From NCBI GenBank assembly GCA_013816585.1, contig JACDEE010000002.1, positions 124,001 to 188,000 of the forward strand: a stretch of 64,000 nt of DNA, given 5' to 3'. The translations under genes and the position numbers were made by a program. The notes under the pieces are model-generated. The model was not told the DNA's origin. It did not search any database and saw nothing but the letters and a program-made list of their open reading frames with translations. Positions 1 through 8,618 of this stretch are shown here, in pieces. Each line of letters opens with the position of its first letter. Position 1 is the stretch's first letter. This DNA comes from Sphingosinicella sp. (GTDB taxonomy: Bacteria > Pseudomonadota > Alphaproteobacteria > Sphingomonadales > Sphingomonadaceae).

Positions 1-91
1 CGGCCAATTCCGACCAGCGTTCGCGCTCCTGCTGCCATCCGCGGCTGCGGAAGCGGCGATAGCCTTCGACGAGTGCGTTGAAATCGGCCAA
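1..91 (-). CDS. Beta-carbonic anhydrase, N-terminal fragment
   Basis: Only about 30 codons lie inside the window and the ORF track omits them. Read on the minus strand they give [20 protein letters not shown] and then an ERERW.EL segment. That is the usual opening of bacterial beta-class carbonic anhydrases (zinc enzymes that hydrate CO2), before the CSDSR zinc motif. I chose a TTG start at 91 because it follows GGGGA by seven bases and an in-frame TAG lies further upstream. The gene is divergent from lipA. The family call rests on a short stretch, so it is moderate. Confidence 0.55.
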   Translation of the reverse strand, partial: MADFNALVEGYRRFRSRGWQQERERWSELA

Positions 92-180
92 GACCAGTTC
101 CCCATATCTGCAACTGGTCGTGGCCTAATCGCAAGCGGGGAGGGGTGGCAAGTCGCCTCCGACATCGCTATCTGGCCCGC

Positions 181-1101
181 ATGAGCGAAATCGCCCCGAT
201 CGTAGCGCCGAAGCAGCGCAAGCCCGACTGGATCCGCGTCAAGGCGCCTACCAGCACGGGCTTTGCCGAAACCAGGAAGCTGATGCGAAGCTTGAACCTT
301 GCCACCGTGTGCGAGGAAGCAGCCTGTCCCAATATCGGCGAATGCTGGACCAAGAAGCATGCGACGGTGATGATCCTGGGCGACACCTGCACCAGGGCGT
401 GCGCATTCTGCAACGTCAAGACCGGCATGCCTCGGGCCGTAGATCCGCTCGAACCCGAACATGTCGCCACTGCCGCAGCCGAGCTGGGGCTGGAACATAT
501 TGTCGTTACCTCGGTCGACCGGGACGATTTGCCCGACGGCGGAGCGATGCAGTTCGTCCGGGTGATCGAGGCGCTTCGCCGCAACACTCCGTCGACCACC
601 ATCGAGATTCTGACGCCAGACTTCCGCAACAAGGCGCAGGCCGCGGTCGAACAGATCATCGAGGCGCGCCCCGACGTCTATAATCACAATCTGGAAACGG
701 TGCCGCGACTTTACCCGACGATCCGCCCAGGCGCGCGTTATTATGCCTCGCTCCGCCTGCTGGAGAGCGTGAAGCGGCACGACCCGTCCATCTTCACCAA
801 ATCGGGTGTGATGGTCGGCCTTGGCGAAGAGCGGCTGGAAGTCCATCAGGTGATGGATGACATGCGCTCCGCCGACATCGATTTCCTGACGATGGGCCAA
901 TATCTGCAACCAACGCCCCGTCACGCCAAAGTGGCGGATTTCATCACGCCGGCGGCTTTCAATGCTTATGCGGCGATCGCGCGCGCCAAGGGCTTCCTGC
1001 TGGTGGCGGCATCCCCGCTGACCCGGTCGAGCTATCATGCCGGGGACGATTTTGCGAAGATGAGGTCGGCGCGCGAAGCCAAGCTGGCGGCAGCGCGTTA
1101 G
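181..1101 (+). CDS. lipA: Lipoyl synthase
   Basis: Radical-SAM enzyme that inserts two sulfurs into octanoyl groups on lipoyl domains of pyruvate and 2-oxoglutarate dehydrogenases. Both iron-sulfur sites are visible: the auxiliary cluster cysteines C44, C49 and C55 ([12 protein letters not shown]) and the SAM-cluster triad C70, C74, C77 (CTRACAFC). The conserved RSS motif is near the C-terminus (TRSSYHA). I start at ATG 181 (306 aa, MSEIAPIV) because it matches family length. The track's GTG at 145 adds 12 unconserved residues and has a G-rich stretch directly against it. The next gene begins five bases after the stop. Confidence 0.95.
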   Translation: MSEIAPIVAPKQRKPDWIRVKAPTSTGFAETRKLMRSLNLATVCEEAACPNIGECWTKKHATVMILGDTCTRACAFCNVKTGMPRAVDPLEPEHVATAAAELGLEHIVVTSVDRDDLPDGGAMQFVRVIEALRRNTPSTTIEILTPDFRNKAQAAVEQIIEARPDVYNHNLETVPRLYPTIRPGARYYASLRLLESVKRHDPSIFTKSGVMVGLGEERLEVHQVMDDMRSADIDFLTMGQYLQPTPRHAKVADFITPAAFNAYAAIARAKGFLLVAASPLTRSSYHAGDDFAKMRSAREAKLAAAR

Positions 1102-1106
1102 AGGCG

Positions 1107-1577
1107 ATGCCGCGCCACAGCGAAACACGGAACATGCCTTACACGCCCCAGCAGATGTTCGATCTGGTGGCGGACGTGAAGCGTTACCAGGAATTCCTGC
1201 CCTGGGTTGCCGCTACCCGCATCCGGTCGGACAGCGAAACCCAGATGGTCGCCGATCTGGTCGTGGGTTTCCGTTCGCTCAAGGAAACCTTCACTTCGCA
1301 GGTGAACAAGCGTCGGCCGGACAATATCACCATTGATTATATCGAAGGGCCGCTGAAGCATCTTCACAATAGCTGGAAATTCAAATCGGACGGGCAGGGG
1401 GGGACCGAGGTGGATTTCTGCGTCGATTTCGCCTTCCGCTCCCGCCTGTTCGAAACCCTGGCGGGGCAGATGTTCGACCGCGCGCTGCGCAAGATGATCG
1501 GCGCGTTCGAGGCGCGGGCGCAGGAGCTTTACGGGTCTACCGGCATCAATAGTTCGAGCGCGCACAGCGCCGCCTGA
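1107..1577 (+). CDS. RatA/COQ10-family SRPBCC protein
   Basis: A 156-residue START-like (SRPBCC) protein. The opening MPRHSETRNMPYTPQQMFDLVADV and the later GPLKHLHNSWKF segment are typical of the COQ10/RatA family. In alphaproteobacteria and mitochondria these proteins bind ubiquinone and support respiration. The 'RatA toxin' name comes from the E. coli homolog, reported to block 70S ribosome formation. It lies five bases after lipA, so co-transcription is likely. Its last 49 bases overlap the end of the convergent CinA gene. A ubiquinone role is my preference, by family inference only. Confidence 0.85.
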   Translation: MPRHSETRNMPYTPQQMFDLVADVKRYQEFLPWVAATRIRSDSETQMVADLVVGFRSLKETFTSQVNKRRPDNITIDYIEGPLKHLHNSWKFKSDGQGGTEVDFCVDFAFRSRLFETLAGQMFDRALRKMIGAFEARAQELYGSTGINSSSAHSAA

Positions 1578-2050
1578 AGCCTGACGCCGCCCCGGCCCAG
1601 ATCGCCAAATTCGCGGCGATCCGCCACTATTTCGGTCGGATCTGCACCGCGTCGGGCTCTTGAAAAGACCACCGTGCCGACCGGTTTCCGATCACTTCCG
1701 CCGCCCGGCCCGGCTATCCCGGTCACCGCAACGGCGGTGTCGGCACGTGTCCGGGCAAGCGTGCCCTGTGCCATTCCCCAGGCGACGGCGATGGAAACCG
1801 CGCCGAAAGTCTCCAGCACATCGAGACTTACGCCGAGCAAGTCCATCTTCGCTTCGTTCGAATAGGTGACGAAGCCTGCCTCGAAAACGTCGGAAGATCC
1901 GGGTATCTCGGTCAGCGCCGCCGCGACGAGCCCGGCGGTGCAGCTTTCTGCCACTGCTATCTTCGTCCCGCGCTCGCGATTGGCCTCGATCACTCGGCGC
2001 GCTGCCTCGACCAGCTGCGGCGGAAACAGGGTATCGCGCGTCTCGCTCAT
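1529..2050 (-). CDS. CinA C-terminal domain protein, nicotinamide-nucleotide amidase type
   Basis: A 173-residue stand-alone CinA C-terminal domain. Members hydrolyse nicotinamide mononucleotide to nicotinate mononucleotide (PncC activity) in pyridine-nucleotide salvage. Visible family motifs are AVAESCTAGLVAAALTEIPG, FVTYSNEAK and AVTGIAGPGGGS followed by KPVGTV. The MoCF-like N-terminal domain of full CinA is absent, which is common. The ATG overlaps the ispDF stop as ATGA and is preceded by GGAGGAATT, so it is translated together with ispDF. The 3' end overlaps the convergent RatA-family gene. Confidence 0.88.
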   Translation of the reverse strand: MSETRDTLFPPQLVEAARRVIEANRERGTKIAVAESCTAGLVAAALTEIPGSSDVFEAGFVTYSNEAKMDLLGVSLDVLETFGAVSIAVAWGMAQGTLARTRADTAVAVTGIAGPGGGSDRKPVGTVVFSRARRGADPTEIVADRREFGDLGRGGVRLQAALCALELLMPVDP

Positions 2051-3207
2051 AATTCCTCCGGAACCCGGACCGTGGCCACTGCCTGCGCGGCAATGCCCTC
2101 GCTGCGTCCGGTAAAGCCCAGCCGCTCGGTCGTAGTCGCCTTAACGCTGATCCTGGCCAATGGGAGCCCGAGCAGGTCGGCAATCTTCTGGCGCATGGCA
2201 AGCCGGTGGGGGCCGATCTTCGGAGCTTCGCAGATGATCGTCAGGTCCACATGATCGATCCGCCCGCCACGAGAAGCGATCAGGCCTCGAACATGATCGA
2301 TGAAACGAGAGGAGGGAGCCCCGCGCCATTGCGGATCGCCTGGCGGAAAATGATCGCCGATATCGCCCCCGCCAATCGCGCCCAGCAAGGCATCGGTGAG
2401 GGCGTGGAGAGCCACATCGGCGTCGCTATGGCCTGAAAGACCGCGTGCGTGCGGTATCCGGACGCCGCCGAGCCACAAATCTTCGCCCTCGGCAAAGGCA
2501 TGGACATCAAAGCCGAGGCCGGTGCGGCTGACGAAAGAGGCGGCCAGCCGCTGTTCGGCCGCAGCAAAATCGTCCGCAAGCGTTACTTTCTCCAGTGAAT
2601 GGGAACCGGCGACGCTCGCGACCTTGTAGCCGGCGGCCCGCGCCACCTGTGCATCATCGGTCGCCTCCGTGGAGGCGTCCCATTGGCGGTGTGAAGCTAA
2701 GATTATGTCAAAGTGGAATGCTTGAGGTGTCTGTATTTTATGAATATTTTCTCGCGACAAATTGTCGCAGAGCTGATCATCCACGCGCGCCAGACTGTCC
2801 ACCAAGGGCAGGGTCGGCACCGCTCCGTCAGAGCTCGCAAGCGCATCGATCAGGCGATCGATTACCGTCCCAGGCAAAAAGGGCCGCGCCGCGTCGTGAA
2901 TCAGTACGATATCGGCGCCGCCTTCGGCCGCGATCGCCTCGAGGCCATTACGGACCGATCGCTGGCGGGTTGGCCCGCCGATGATGGGGTGGGGAAGGGT
3001 TACTCCACTCTCCCGATAATATTCTTCCTGTCCGGTCCCGATTATAACTCTGGTTTCGTGGATCCGGGGGTGATCGAGGCGCTCCACGGCGTGGGCGAGC
3101 AAGGTCTTTCCGGCGAGGCGCGCATATTGTTTGGGGAGGCTGGCGCCGGCGCGGTTGCCGCTGCCTGCCGCCGCCACCAATGCGACGCACTTTCCCCCTC
3201 TAGTCAT
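2047..3207 (-). CDS. ispDF: Bifunctional IspD/IspF, MEP isoprenoid pathway
   Basis: Fusion of 2-C-methyl-D-erythritol 4-phosphate cytidylyltransferase (about residues 1-220) with MECDP synthase (about 228-386). These are steps 3 and 5 of the non-mevalonate pathway to IPP and DMAPP. The IspD part shows AAAGSGNRAGASLPKQY, the CTP-binding loop. The IspF part shows GLGFDVHAF and SGHSDADVALHALTDALLGA with the metal ligands. Such fusions are known in alphaproteobacteria and a few others. The minus-strand leader carries GGGG before the ATG. dxr of the same pathway lies near 36 kb. Confidence 0.95.
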   Translation of the reverse strand: MTRGGKCVALVAAAGSGNRAGASLPKQYARLAGKTLLAHAVERLDHPRIHETRVIIGTGQEEYYRESGVTLPHPIIGGPTRQRSVRNGLEAIAAEGGADIVLIHDAARPFLPGTVIDRLIDALASSDGAVPTLPLVDSLARVDDQLCDNLSRENIHKIQTPQAFHFDIILASHRQWDASTEATDDAQVARAAGYKVASVAGSHSLEKVTLADDFAAAEQRLAASFVSRTGLGFDVHAFAEGEDLWLGGVRIPHARGLSGHSDADVALHALTDALLGAIGGGDIGDHFPPGDPQWRGAPSSRFIDHVRGLIASRGGRIDHVDLTIICEAPKIGPHRLAMRQKIADLLGLPLARISVKATTTERLGFTGRSEGIAAQAVATVRVPEEL

Positions 3208-3232
3208 GATTTGCCCCTAGCCGAGCCCGGTC

Positions 3233-3261
3233 TTGTCCGCCAGCGCCTTTAAGATTAGGGG
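3233..3261 (+). promoter_or_regulatory. Candidate sigma70 promoter for dusB
   Basis: TTGTCC (3233-3238) and TAGGGG (3256-3261) are separated by exactly 17 bases and end 13 bases before the dusB ATG. The same G-rich -10 occurs before rpsB in this window. The pair lies inside the 5' extension of the track's dusB ORF and argues for the later start. Assigned by eye. Confidence 0.4.
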
Positions 3262-3274
3262 CTTGGGCCGTTTC

Positions 3275-4273
3275 ATGCCCAAGCTAACCCCCATCTCGAT
3301 CGGTCCTGTCCGCATAGAAACGCCTGTGATTCTGGCGCCGATGACTGGCGTCACCGACCGGCCGTTCCGCAAGATCGTAAAGCGTTATGGGGCGGGGCTG
3401 ACGGTTACCGAGATGATCGCCAGCCAGGCGATGATCCGGGAAACGCGCCAATCGCTGCAAAAGGCCGCCTGGGATCCGGTGGAAGATCCGGTTTCGATGC
3501 AACTCGCCGGCTGCTCTCCCGTCGAAATGGCCGAGGCGGCCAAGCTTAACGAGGATCGCGGCGCGGCGATCATCGACATCAACATGGGCTGTCCGGTCAA
3601 GAAGGTGGTGAACGGGGATGCCGGCTCGGCCTTGATGCGCGACATCCCGCTTGCCGCCGCGATCATCGACGCGACGGTGAAGGCGGTGAAAGTCCCGGTC
3701 ACGCTCAAGATGCGGATGGGCTGGGACCATGGGAACCTCAATGCCCCCGAACTGGCGCGCGTCGCAGAAGATCTGGGCGTCCGGATGATCACCGTCCATG
3801 GCCGCACCCGCAACCAATTGTATAAGGGCGAGGCAGACTGGCGCTTTGTCCGCCAGGTGAAGGACGCCGTGAACGTCCCGGTCATCGTCAATGGCGACAT
3901 CAATTCGATCGATGATGCGGAGGCCGCGCTCGAACAATCGGGGGCCGACGGATTGATGATCGGAAGGGGCGCGTATGGCAAACCATGGCTGCTGGGGCAG
4001 GTCATGCATTGGCTCGAAACGGGGCGCCGCCTGGCGGACCCGAGCCTCGACGAACAATATGACCTGATCATCGAACAATATGATACGATGCTGGATCATT
4101 ATGGTGAAGTGATCGGCGCCAATTGCGCGCGAAAACATATCGGCTGGTACACACGCGGCCTGCACGGGTCGGCTGAATTCCGGAATGCGTTCAACAAGGA
4201 AGCCAGCCCTCAGAAGGCCAAGGCAATGCTGCGCGAATTTTACGCGCCCTGGCTCACCCGCGCCGCCGCCTGA
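3275..4273 (+). CDS. dusB: tRNA-dihydrouridine synthase DusB (NifR3 type)
   Basis: FMN enzyme that reduces uridines in tRNA. The TIM-barrel shows the opening [17 protein letters not shown], the catalytic cysteine in [19 protein letters not shown], and the FMN phosphate motif [15 protein letters not shown] start at ATG 3275 ([12 protein letters not shown]), because the TTG at 3233 adds 14 unconserved residues and overlaps a likely promoter. In alphaproteobacteria dusB/nifR3 classically heads ntrBC and ntrYX. Here only ntrYX follows, after an 89-base gap. Confidence 0.95.
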   Translation: MPKLTPISIGPVRIETPVILAPMTGVTDRPFRKIVKRYGAGLTVTEMIASQAMIRETRQSLQKAAWDPVEDPVSMQLAGCSPVEMAEAAKLNEDRGAAIIDINMGCPVKKVVNGDAGSALMRDIPLAAAIIDATVKAVKVPVTLKMRMGWDHGNLNAPELARVAEDLGVRMITVHGRTRNQLYKGEADWRFVRQVKDAVNVPVIVNGDINSIDDAEAALEQSGADGLMIGRGAYGKPWLLGQVMHWLETGRRLADPSLDEQYDLIIEQYDTMLDHYGEVIGANCARKHIGWYTRGLHGSAEFRNAFNKEASPQKAKAMLREFYAPWLTRAAA

Positions 4274-4314
4274 GCGGCGAAATCCATAATTGGCGAGGTG
4301 AATGGCTTTTGAGC

Positions 4315-4349
4315 CACATTTACTGTGTTTTTTATGCCACAATCATGTG
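4315..4349. promoter_or_regulatory. Two tandem CACA..TGTG palindromes upstream of ntrY
   Basis: In the 89-base gap between dusB and ntrY, CACATTTACTGTG (4315-4327) and CACAATCATGTG (4338-4349) are both inverted repeats with CACA/TGTG arms. Their centres are about 22 bases apart, close to two helical turns. Each is preceded by GC. The stretch is AT-rich compared with its surroundings. They look like a double operator for a dimeric regulator of ntrYX; the binding protein is unknown. Confidence 0.45.
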
Positions 4350-4362
4350 TTACTAAACGCGA

Positions 4363-6612
4363 GTGAACGCTGAAGCGCCGATCTCCATCGAGCAAAGACC
4401 CCGTTGGCGCCGCCGACTTTCCATCGCGCTGAGGCGGAGCTCCGTCGTCTCGTTTATCGAGATCGCCACGATCGCCGCGTTGATCGTGATGGTCACCGCC
4501 AGCTATCTGATCATGACCGAACAAGGTTCGCCCGAAGCGCCGCTTTCGCCGCAATTGGTGGCGATGCTGCTGGTCGCGAACCTGGTCCCGGCCATGGGCC
4601 TGATGGTGCTGGCCGCCCGGCGGGTAGCGGTGCGGCGAGCCTTGCTTTCTCCTTTGGGAGGAAGGGGCCGGCTGCATGTCCGTCTGGTGGCTTTGTTCTC
4701 GGTAATCGCCAGTGTGCCCACCTTGCTGGTGGTGATCTTTGCCTCGCTGCTGTTCCAGGGCGGCATGCAATTCTGGTTTTCGGACCGGTCGCGCACGGTG
4801 CTCGAAAGCGCGCAGAATGTCGCCCAGATCTACGCGAACGAGAATAAAGAGCGGATCCAGCTCGATATCGAGAAGATGGGCTTCGATGTAGCGAACTATA
4901 TCAACCAGTTCGGGATCGACAGTAAGCAGTTCGAGGACGGTCTCTGGTACCAGCTCGCCATGCGCCAGTTCACCGAAGTGGCCTTGCTCAGCCTCAATTC
5001 GAAAAACGAAATCCAGATGCAGGTCGGGGTCAATATCTATGACCGGCCATTGGAAGAGCGTTTTGCCCCAGCCGTCCTGAACAGCCTGAAGGCGGGTGAG
5101 ACTCGCGTGGTGATCAACGCCGACGATCGCGTCGAGGCAGTCATCCGGCTGGATCCGCAGGCCCCGGTCTTCCTCTACGCCGCGCGCGCGGTGAACCCGG
5201 TCGCGATCGCGCAGATGGAGCAGGCCAAAAATGCCGCCAGCGATTACCAGAAAACGCTCACCCGGGCGCGCACTCTGCAATTCCGCTTCAATGTAATCCT
5301 GCTGCTGGTCTCGTTGCTGATCGTCGGCGTGTCGATCTGGATCGCGCTGACGCTGGCCGACAGGCTAGTGCGGCCGGTTGGCCAATTGGTGGATGCGGCG
5401 CGAAGGATCACGGCCGGCGACCTTTCGGCGCGCGTCGCCCATTCCGCCCATAATGACGAGGTCGGGACGCTCGGCAACGCGTTCAATCGGATGACCGAGC
5501 GGCTGGAAAAGCAGACCGGCGCGCTGGTAAGCGCCAATAATCAGCTGGATAATCGCCGCGCCTTTACCGAAGCGGTTCTTTCAGGCGTTACCGCGGGAAT
5601 CATCTCGGTCGATAATGATCGACGCGTGCGGTTGATCAACAGCTCCGCCGAGACCTTGCTGAAGACGGGGAATAAAGGCGCGGTCGGACAGAAACTGGCC
5701 AAACTCGCACCAGAGCTCGACAGTCATCTGGACAGCGGCGAGCGCGAAGACATCATTCAATTCGCCTCGGGCGGCGATCCGCGCACCCTGGCGGTGAAGC
5801 AGGTCAACGTGGAAAGCGGATGCGTCATTACCTTTGACGACATTACCGACCAGTTGCTCGATCAGCGCCGGGCGGCTTGGTCCGATGTGGCGCGAAGGAT
5901 CGCGCACGAGATCAAGAACCCGTTGACGCCGATCCAGCTTGCCGCCGAACGGCTGCAGCGCCGCTACGGATCGGAAATCACCTCGGATCCTTCAACCTTC
6001 GAGCGCCTGACCGGAACGATCGTCCGGCAGGTCGGCGACCTTCGACGGATGGTCGACGAATTTTCCTCGTTCGCTCGGATGCCCAAGCCGGTTTTCCGCG
6101 AGGAAGTGATCGTGGAAGTAGCCAAGCAGGCCCTGTTCCTGCATGAGGTCGCCCATCCGGACATACGCTTCACGCTACACGCATCTGATCCTTCGCCTTC
6201 ACTCGTTTGCGACCGGCGCCAATTGGGGCAGGCGCTGACCAACCTGGTCAAGAACGCCGTCGAAGCGATCCAGCAGAAGAAGGAATGCGGCGGCGAACCT
6301 GGGGACCAGCAGGTTACCATGACGGTGGGGGAGAAGGATGGTCTTCTGACGATCGAGGTTTCCGATACTGGCATCGGCCTTACCGGCGATCGGGCGCGGC
6401 TGACCGAGCCTTATATGACGACCCGGGCGAAGGGCACGGGCCTGGGCCTGGCGATCGTCAAGAAGATCGTTGAAGAACATTTCGGCCAGATCGAATTTGA
6501 AGACGTTGCCGGTGGGGGCACTCTGGTCCGGCTGGCATTCGACGCGGCGGCGCTGGCGCGGCTCGATTTCGGTGGAACGACCAGCCCTGAAGATTTGAAA
6601 GCAAACGGTTGA
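4363..6612 (+). CDS. ntrY: Nitrogen-regulation sensor histidine kinase NtrY
   Basis: A 749-residue membrane kinase, partner of NtrX. Three hydrophobic segments fill the first ~130 residues and a fourth lies near 310-330 (FNVILLLVSLLIVGVSIWIA), enclosing a periplasmic sensor region. Then come HAMP, a PAS domain (AVLSGVTAGIISVDNDRR), HisKA with the phospho-acceptor H515 in RRIAHEIKNPLTPIQ, and HATPase_c with DTGIGL and GTGLGLAI. It starts at GTG 4363 with no strong ribosome site. ntrX follows four bases after the stop. NtrYX is known for roles in nitrogen, redox and envelope control; the signal here is unknown. Confidence 0.93.
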   Translation: MNAEAPISIEQRPRWRRRLSIALRRSSVVSFIEIATIAALIVMVTASYLIMTEQGSPEAPLSPQLVAMLLVANLVPAMGLMVLAARRVAVRRALLSPLGGRGRLHVRLVALFSVIASVPTLLVVIFASLLFQGGMQFWFSDRSRTVLESAQNVAQIYANENKERIQLDIEKMGFDVANYINQFGIDSKQFEDGLWYQLAMRQFTEVALLSLNSKNEIQMQVGVNIYDRPLEERFAPAVLNSLKAGETRVVINADDRVEAVIRLDPQAPVFLYAARAVNPVAIAQMEQAKNAASDYQKTLTRARTLQFRFNVILLLVSLLIVGVSIWIALTLADRLVRPVGQLVDAARRITAGDLSARVAHSAHNDEVGTLGNAFNRMTERLEKQTGALVSANNQLDNRRAFTEAVLSGVTAGIISVDNDRRVRLINSSAETLLKTGNKGAVGQKLAKLAPELDSHLDSGEREDIIQFASGGDPRTLAVKQVNVESGCVITFDDITDQLLDQRRAAWSDVARRIAHEIKNPLTPIQLAAERLQRRYGSEITSDPSTFERLTGTIVRQVGDLRRMVDEFSSFARMPKPVFREEVIVEVAKQALFLHEVAHPDIRFTLHASDPSPSLVCDRRQLGQALTNLVKNAVEAIQQKKECGGEPGDQQVTMTVGEKDGLLTIEVSDTGIGLTGDRARLTEPYMTTRAKGTGLGLAIVKKIVEEHFGQIEFEDVAGGGTLVRLAFDAAALARLDFGGTTSPEDLKANG

Positions 6613-6616
6613 TTTT

Positions 6617-8005
6617 ATGGCGTTAGACATTCTCGTCGTCGACGACGAACAGGATATTCGGGAATTGGTATCCGGAGTCCTCGAGGACGAGGGATATGCA
6701 CCGCGTTCGGCCTCCAACAGCAGCGAGGCGCTGGACGCTCTCGCAGAGCGGCGGCCGTCCCTAGTCCTGCTGGACGTGTGGCTGCAGGGCTCGAAGCTCG
6801 ACGGATTGCAATTGCTCGAAGAAATAAAGCGCCGCGACCCGACGCTCCCGGTCCTGATGATTTCCGGCCACGGCAATCTCGACACGGCGGTCGCGGCTAT
6901 CCGTCAGGGCGCTGTGGATTTCATCGAAAAGCCGTTCGAGGCGGGGCATTTGCTCCATCTGGTTGCGCGGGCCACCGAAACCGACCGGCTCCGGCGCGAG
7001 AATGAAACGCTTCGTGCGCAGATCGGACAGGAAACTGAGTTGACCGGGTCGAGCGTCGGAATAAACGCGGTCCGCGCCACGCTAAAGCGCGTGGCCGGGA
7101 CCGGAAGCCGCGTCCTGATCACTGGGCCGGCGGGCGTCGGCAAGGAAGTGGCGGCGCGCCTGCTGCACGATTGGAGCCAAAGGGCCAAGGCACCGTTCAT
7201 CGTGGTCAGCGCCGCGCGCATGACCCCCGAGCGGGTCGAGGAAGAATTGTTCGGTGTGGAGGAGGGGGGTGAGCTCGCCCGCCCGGGCCTTCTGGAACAG
7301 GCGCATGGCGGGACCTTGTTCCTCGACGAGATTGCCGACATGCCGATCCCGGCGCAGGCCAAGATATTGCGCGTGCTGACGGACCAGAGCTTCACCCGTG
7401 TTGGCGGGCAGCGAATGGTCAAGGTGGACATGCGCGTCGTCTCGTCCACCGCGCTCGATCTTTCCGAGGAAATAGCGGCGGGGAAGTTCCGCGAAGATCT
7501 ATTCTATCGCCTCAACGTCGTCCCGGTGCATCTGCCGGCACTGGCGGAGCGGCGGGAGGATATTCCGGAGCTGGTGGCGCATTTCGCCGCCCGTTACGCC
7601 TCGGAACAGCGAGTTCAGACGCCCGGCATTTCGGACGACGCCATAGCCGCGCTGCAAGCCTACGACTGGCCGGGCAACGTGCGCCAGCTTCGCAATGTTG
7701 TCGAACGAACGATCATCCTTGCCCCGAGCGAACGGCTCGGCTGCATTGAAATTGACATGCTGCCGCCGGAGATCCTGAACGAGCAGGCGCAATTGAACCC
7801 CGGCCAGGCGGTCAAGGCGATCATGGGTGCCCCTCTGCGGGAAGCACGGGAGAATTTCGAACGGGAATATCTTCGGGTCCAGATTCGCCGTTTTTCGGGC
7901 AATATCTCTCGCACTGCGACCTTCATCGGGATGGAGCGATCAGCTCTGCACCGGAAATTGAAGGCTTTGGGAATAGGCGACGCCAAAAGCGAGGAAGTCG
8001 AATAG
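6617..8005 (+). CDS. ntrX: Response regulator NtrX lacking the GAFTGA loop
   Basis: A 462-residue regulator with a receiver (D9, D10, phospho-site D53, K105), an AAA+ domain (Walker A GPAGVGKE near 170-177, Walker B TLFLDE near 233-238) and a Fis-type helix-turn-helix at the C-terminus ([20 protein letters not shown]). The loop after ELFG reads [16 protein letters not shown], where sigma54 activators carry GAFTGA. Without it, direct sigma54 activation is unlikely and it may act through sigma70 or as a repressor. NtrX proteins without GAFTGA are, as I recall, reported in other alphaproteobacteria. It is co-transcribed with ntrY. Confidence 0.93.
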   Translation: MALDILVVDDEQDIRELVSGVLEDEGYAPRSASNSSEALDALAERRPSLVLLDVWLQGSKLDGLQLLEEIKRRDPTLPVLMISGHGNLDTAVAAIRQGAVDFIEKPFEAGHLLHLVARATETDRLRRENETLRAQIGQETELTGSSVGINAVRATLKRVAGTGSRVLITGPAGVGKEVAARLLHDWSQRAKAPFIVVSAARMTPERVEEELFGVEEGGELARPGLLEQAHGGTLFLDEIADMPIPAQAKILRVLTDQSFTRVGGQRMVKVDMRVVSSTALDLSEEIAAGKFREDLFYRLNVVPVHLPALAERREDIPELVAHFAARYASEQRVQTPGISDDAIAALQAYDWPGNVRQLRNVVERTIILAPSERLGCIEIDMLPPEILNEQAQLNPGQAVKAIMGAPLREARENFEREYLRVQIRRFSGNISRTATFIGMERSALHRKLKALGIGDAKSEEVE

Positions 8006-8030
8006 GGAGCGTTCCCAGGCTAGCCGGTCA

Positions 8031-8059
8031 TTGAAACTGGGCCAGGCCCCTTTTACGTT
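8031..8059 (+). promoter_or_regulatory. Candidate promoter for hfq-hflX
   Basis: TTGAAA (8031-8036), a 17-base spacer and TACGTT (8054-8059) lie 64 bases before the hfq ATG and just after ntrX. This is the best sigma70-like match in the gap, and it would transcribe hfq-hflX independently of ntrYX. Confidence 0.45.
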
Positions 8060-8123
8060 AGCATCCAGCGACGCCGAACCACGGCGCCCCGCAGGCCATG
8101 ACCTGCCAATAAGGAGAACATCG

Positions 8124-8618
8124 ATGGCCGACCGGGTCAACAACCTACAGGACATGTTCCTGAACAGCCTCAGGCGATCAAAGACACCCGTCACGATGTT
8201 TCTCGTCAAAGGTGTGAAGCTGCAGGGAATCATAACCTGGTTCGACAATTTCTCCGTCCTGCTGCGCCGGGACGGCAATGCGCAGCTTATCTACAAACAT
8301 GCCATTTCGACGATCATGCCCACCCAGATGATCGACCTTGCCGAGATCGAACGCGCCTTTGCCCAAAGCCAGGATAAGAAGAAGTCCGTTTTGCTTCAGG
8401 AAGTATTTCTAACTGCGGTTCGACGGGCCGAGGAACCGGTGACGATGTTCCTCGTCAATGGCGTGATGCTCCAGGGGCATATCGCCGCCTTCGATCTTTT
8501 CTGCCTGATCCTCCAGCGCGAGGGGATGTCGCAGCTGGTCTACAAACATGCGATTTCCACAGTGCAGCCCGACAATCCAATCAGCCTCGTCGAAGGCGAA
8601 GCGGAGCAGGACTCCTGA
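8124..8618 (+). CDS. hfq: Tandem-duplicated RNA chaperone Hfq (two Sm domains)
   Basis: A 164-residue protein made of two complete Hfq domains. Domain 1 (about 5-67) has [15 protein letters not shown] and IYKHAIST. Domain 2 (about 88-150) has [15 protein letters not shown] and VYKHAIST. A charged linker of about 20 residues joins them. Hfq binds sRNAs and mRNAs as a hexameric ring, so three of these chains could build one pseudo-hexamer with alternating subunits. Both copies keep the Sm2 YKHAIST and the RR rim pair. Domain 2 loses the proximal N (LNS to LTA) and the Sm1 lysine (VKLQG to VMLQG). Start at ATG 8124 follows AAGGAG by seven bases; the track's longer start is unsupported. Confidence 0.96.
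   Translation: MADRVNNLQDMFLNSLRRSKTPVTMFLVKGVKLQGIITWFDNFSVLLRRDGNAQLIYKHAISTIMPTQMIDLAEIERAFAQSQDKKKSVLLQEVFLTAVRRAEEPVTMFLVNGVMLQGHIAAFDLFCLILQREGMSQLVYKHAISTVQPDNPISLVEGEAEQDS

Noticed and set aside
3284-4342. A 352-residue minus-strand ORF antisense to dusB
   Set aside because: An open shadow frame in GC-rich coding DNA, with His/Asp/Arg-rich shadow composition and no motif.
8031-8123. Hfq N-terminal extension in the track
   Set aside because: It covers the candidate promoter and leader; AAGGAG places the start at 8124.
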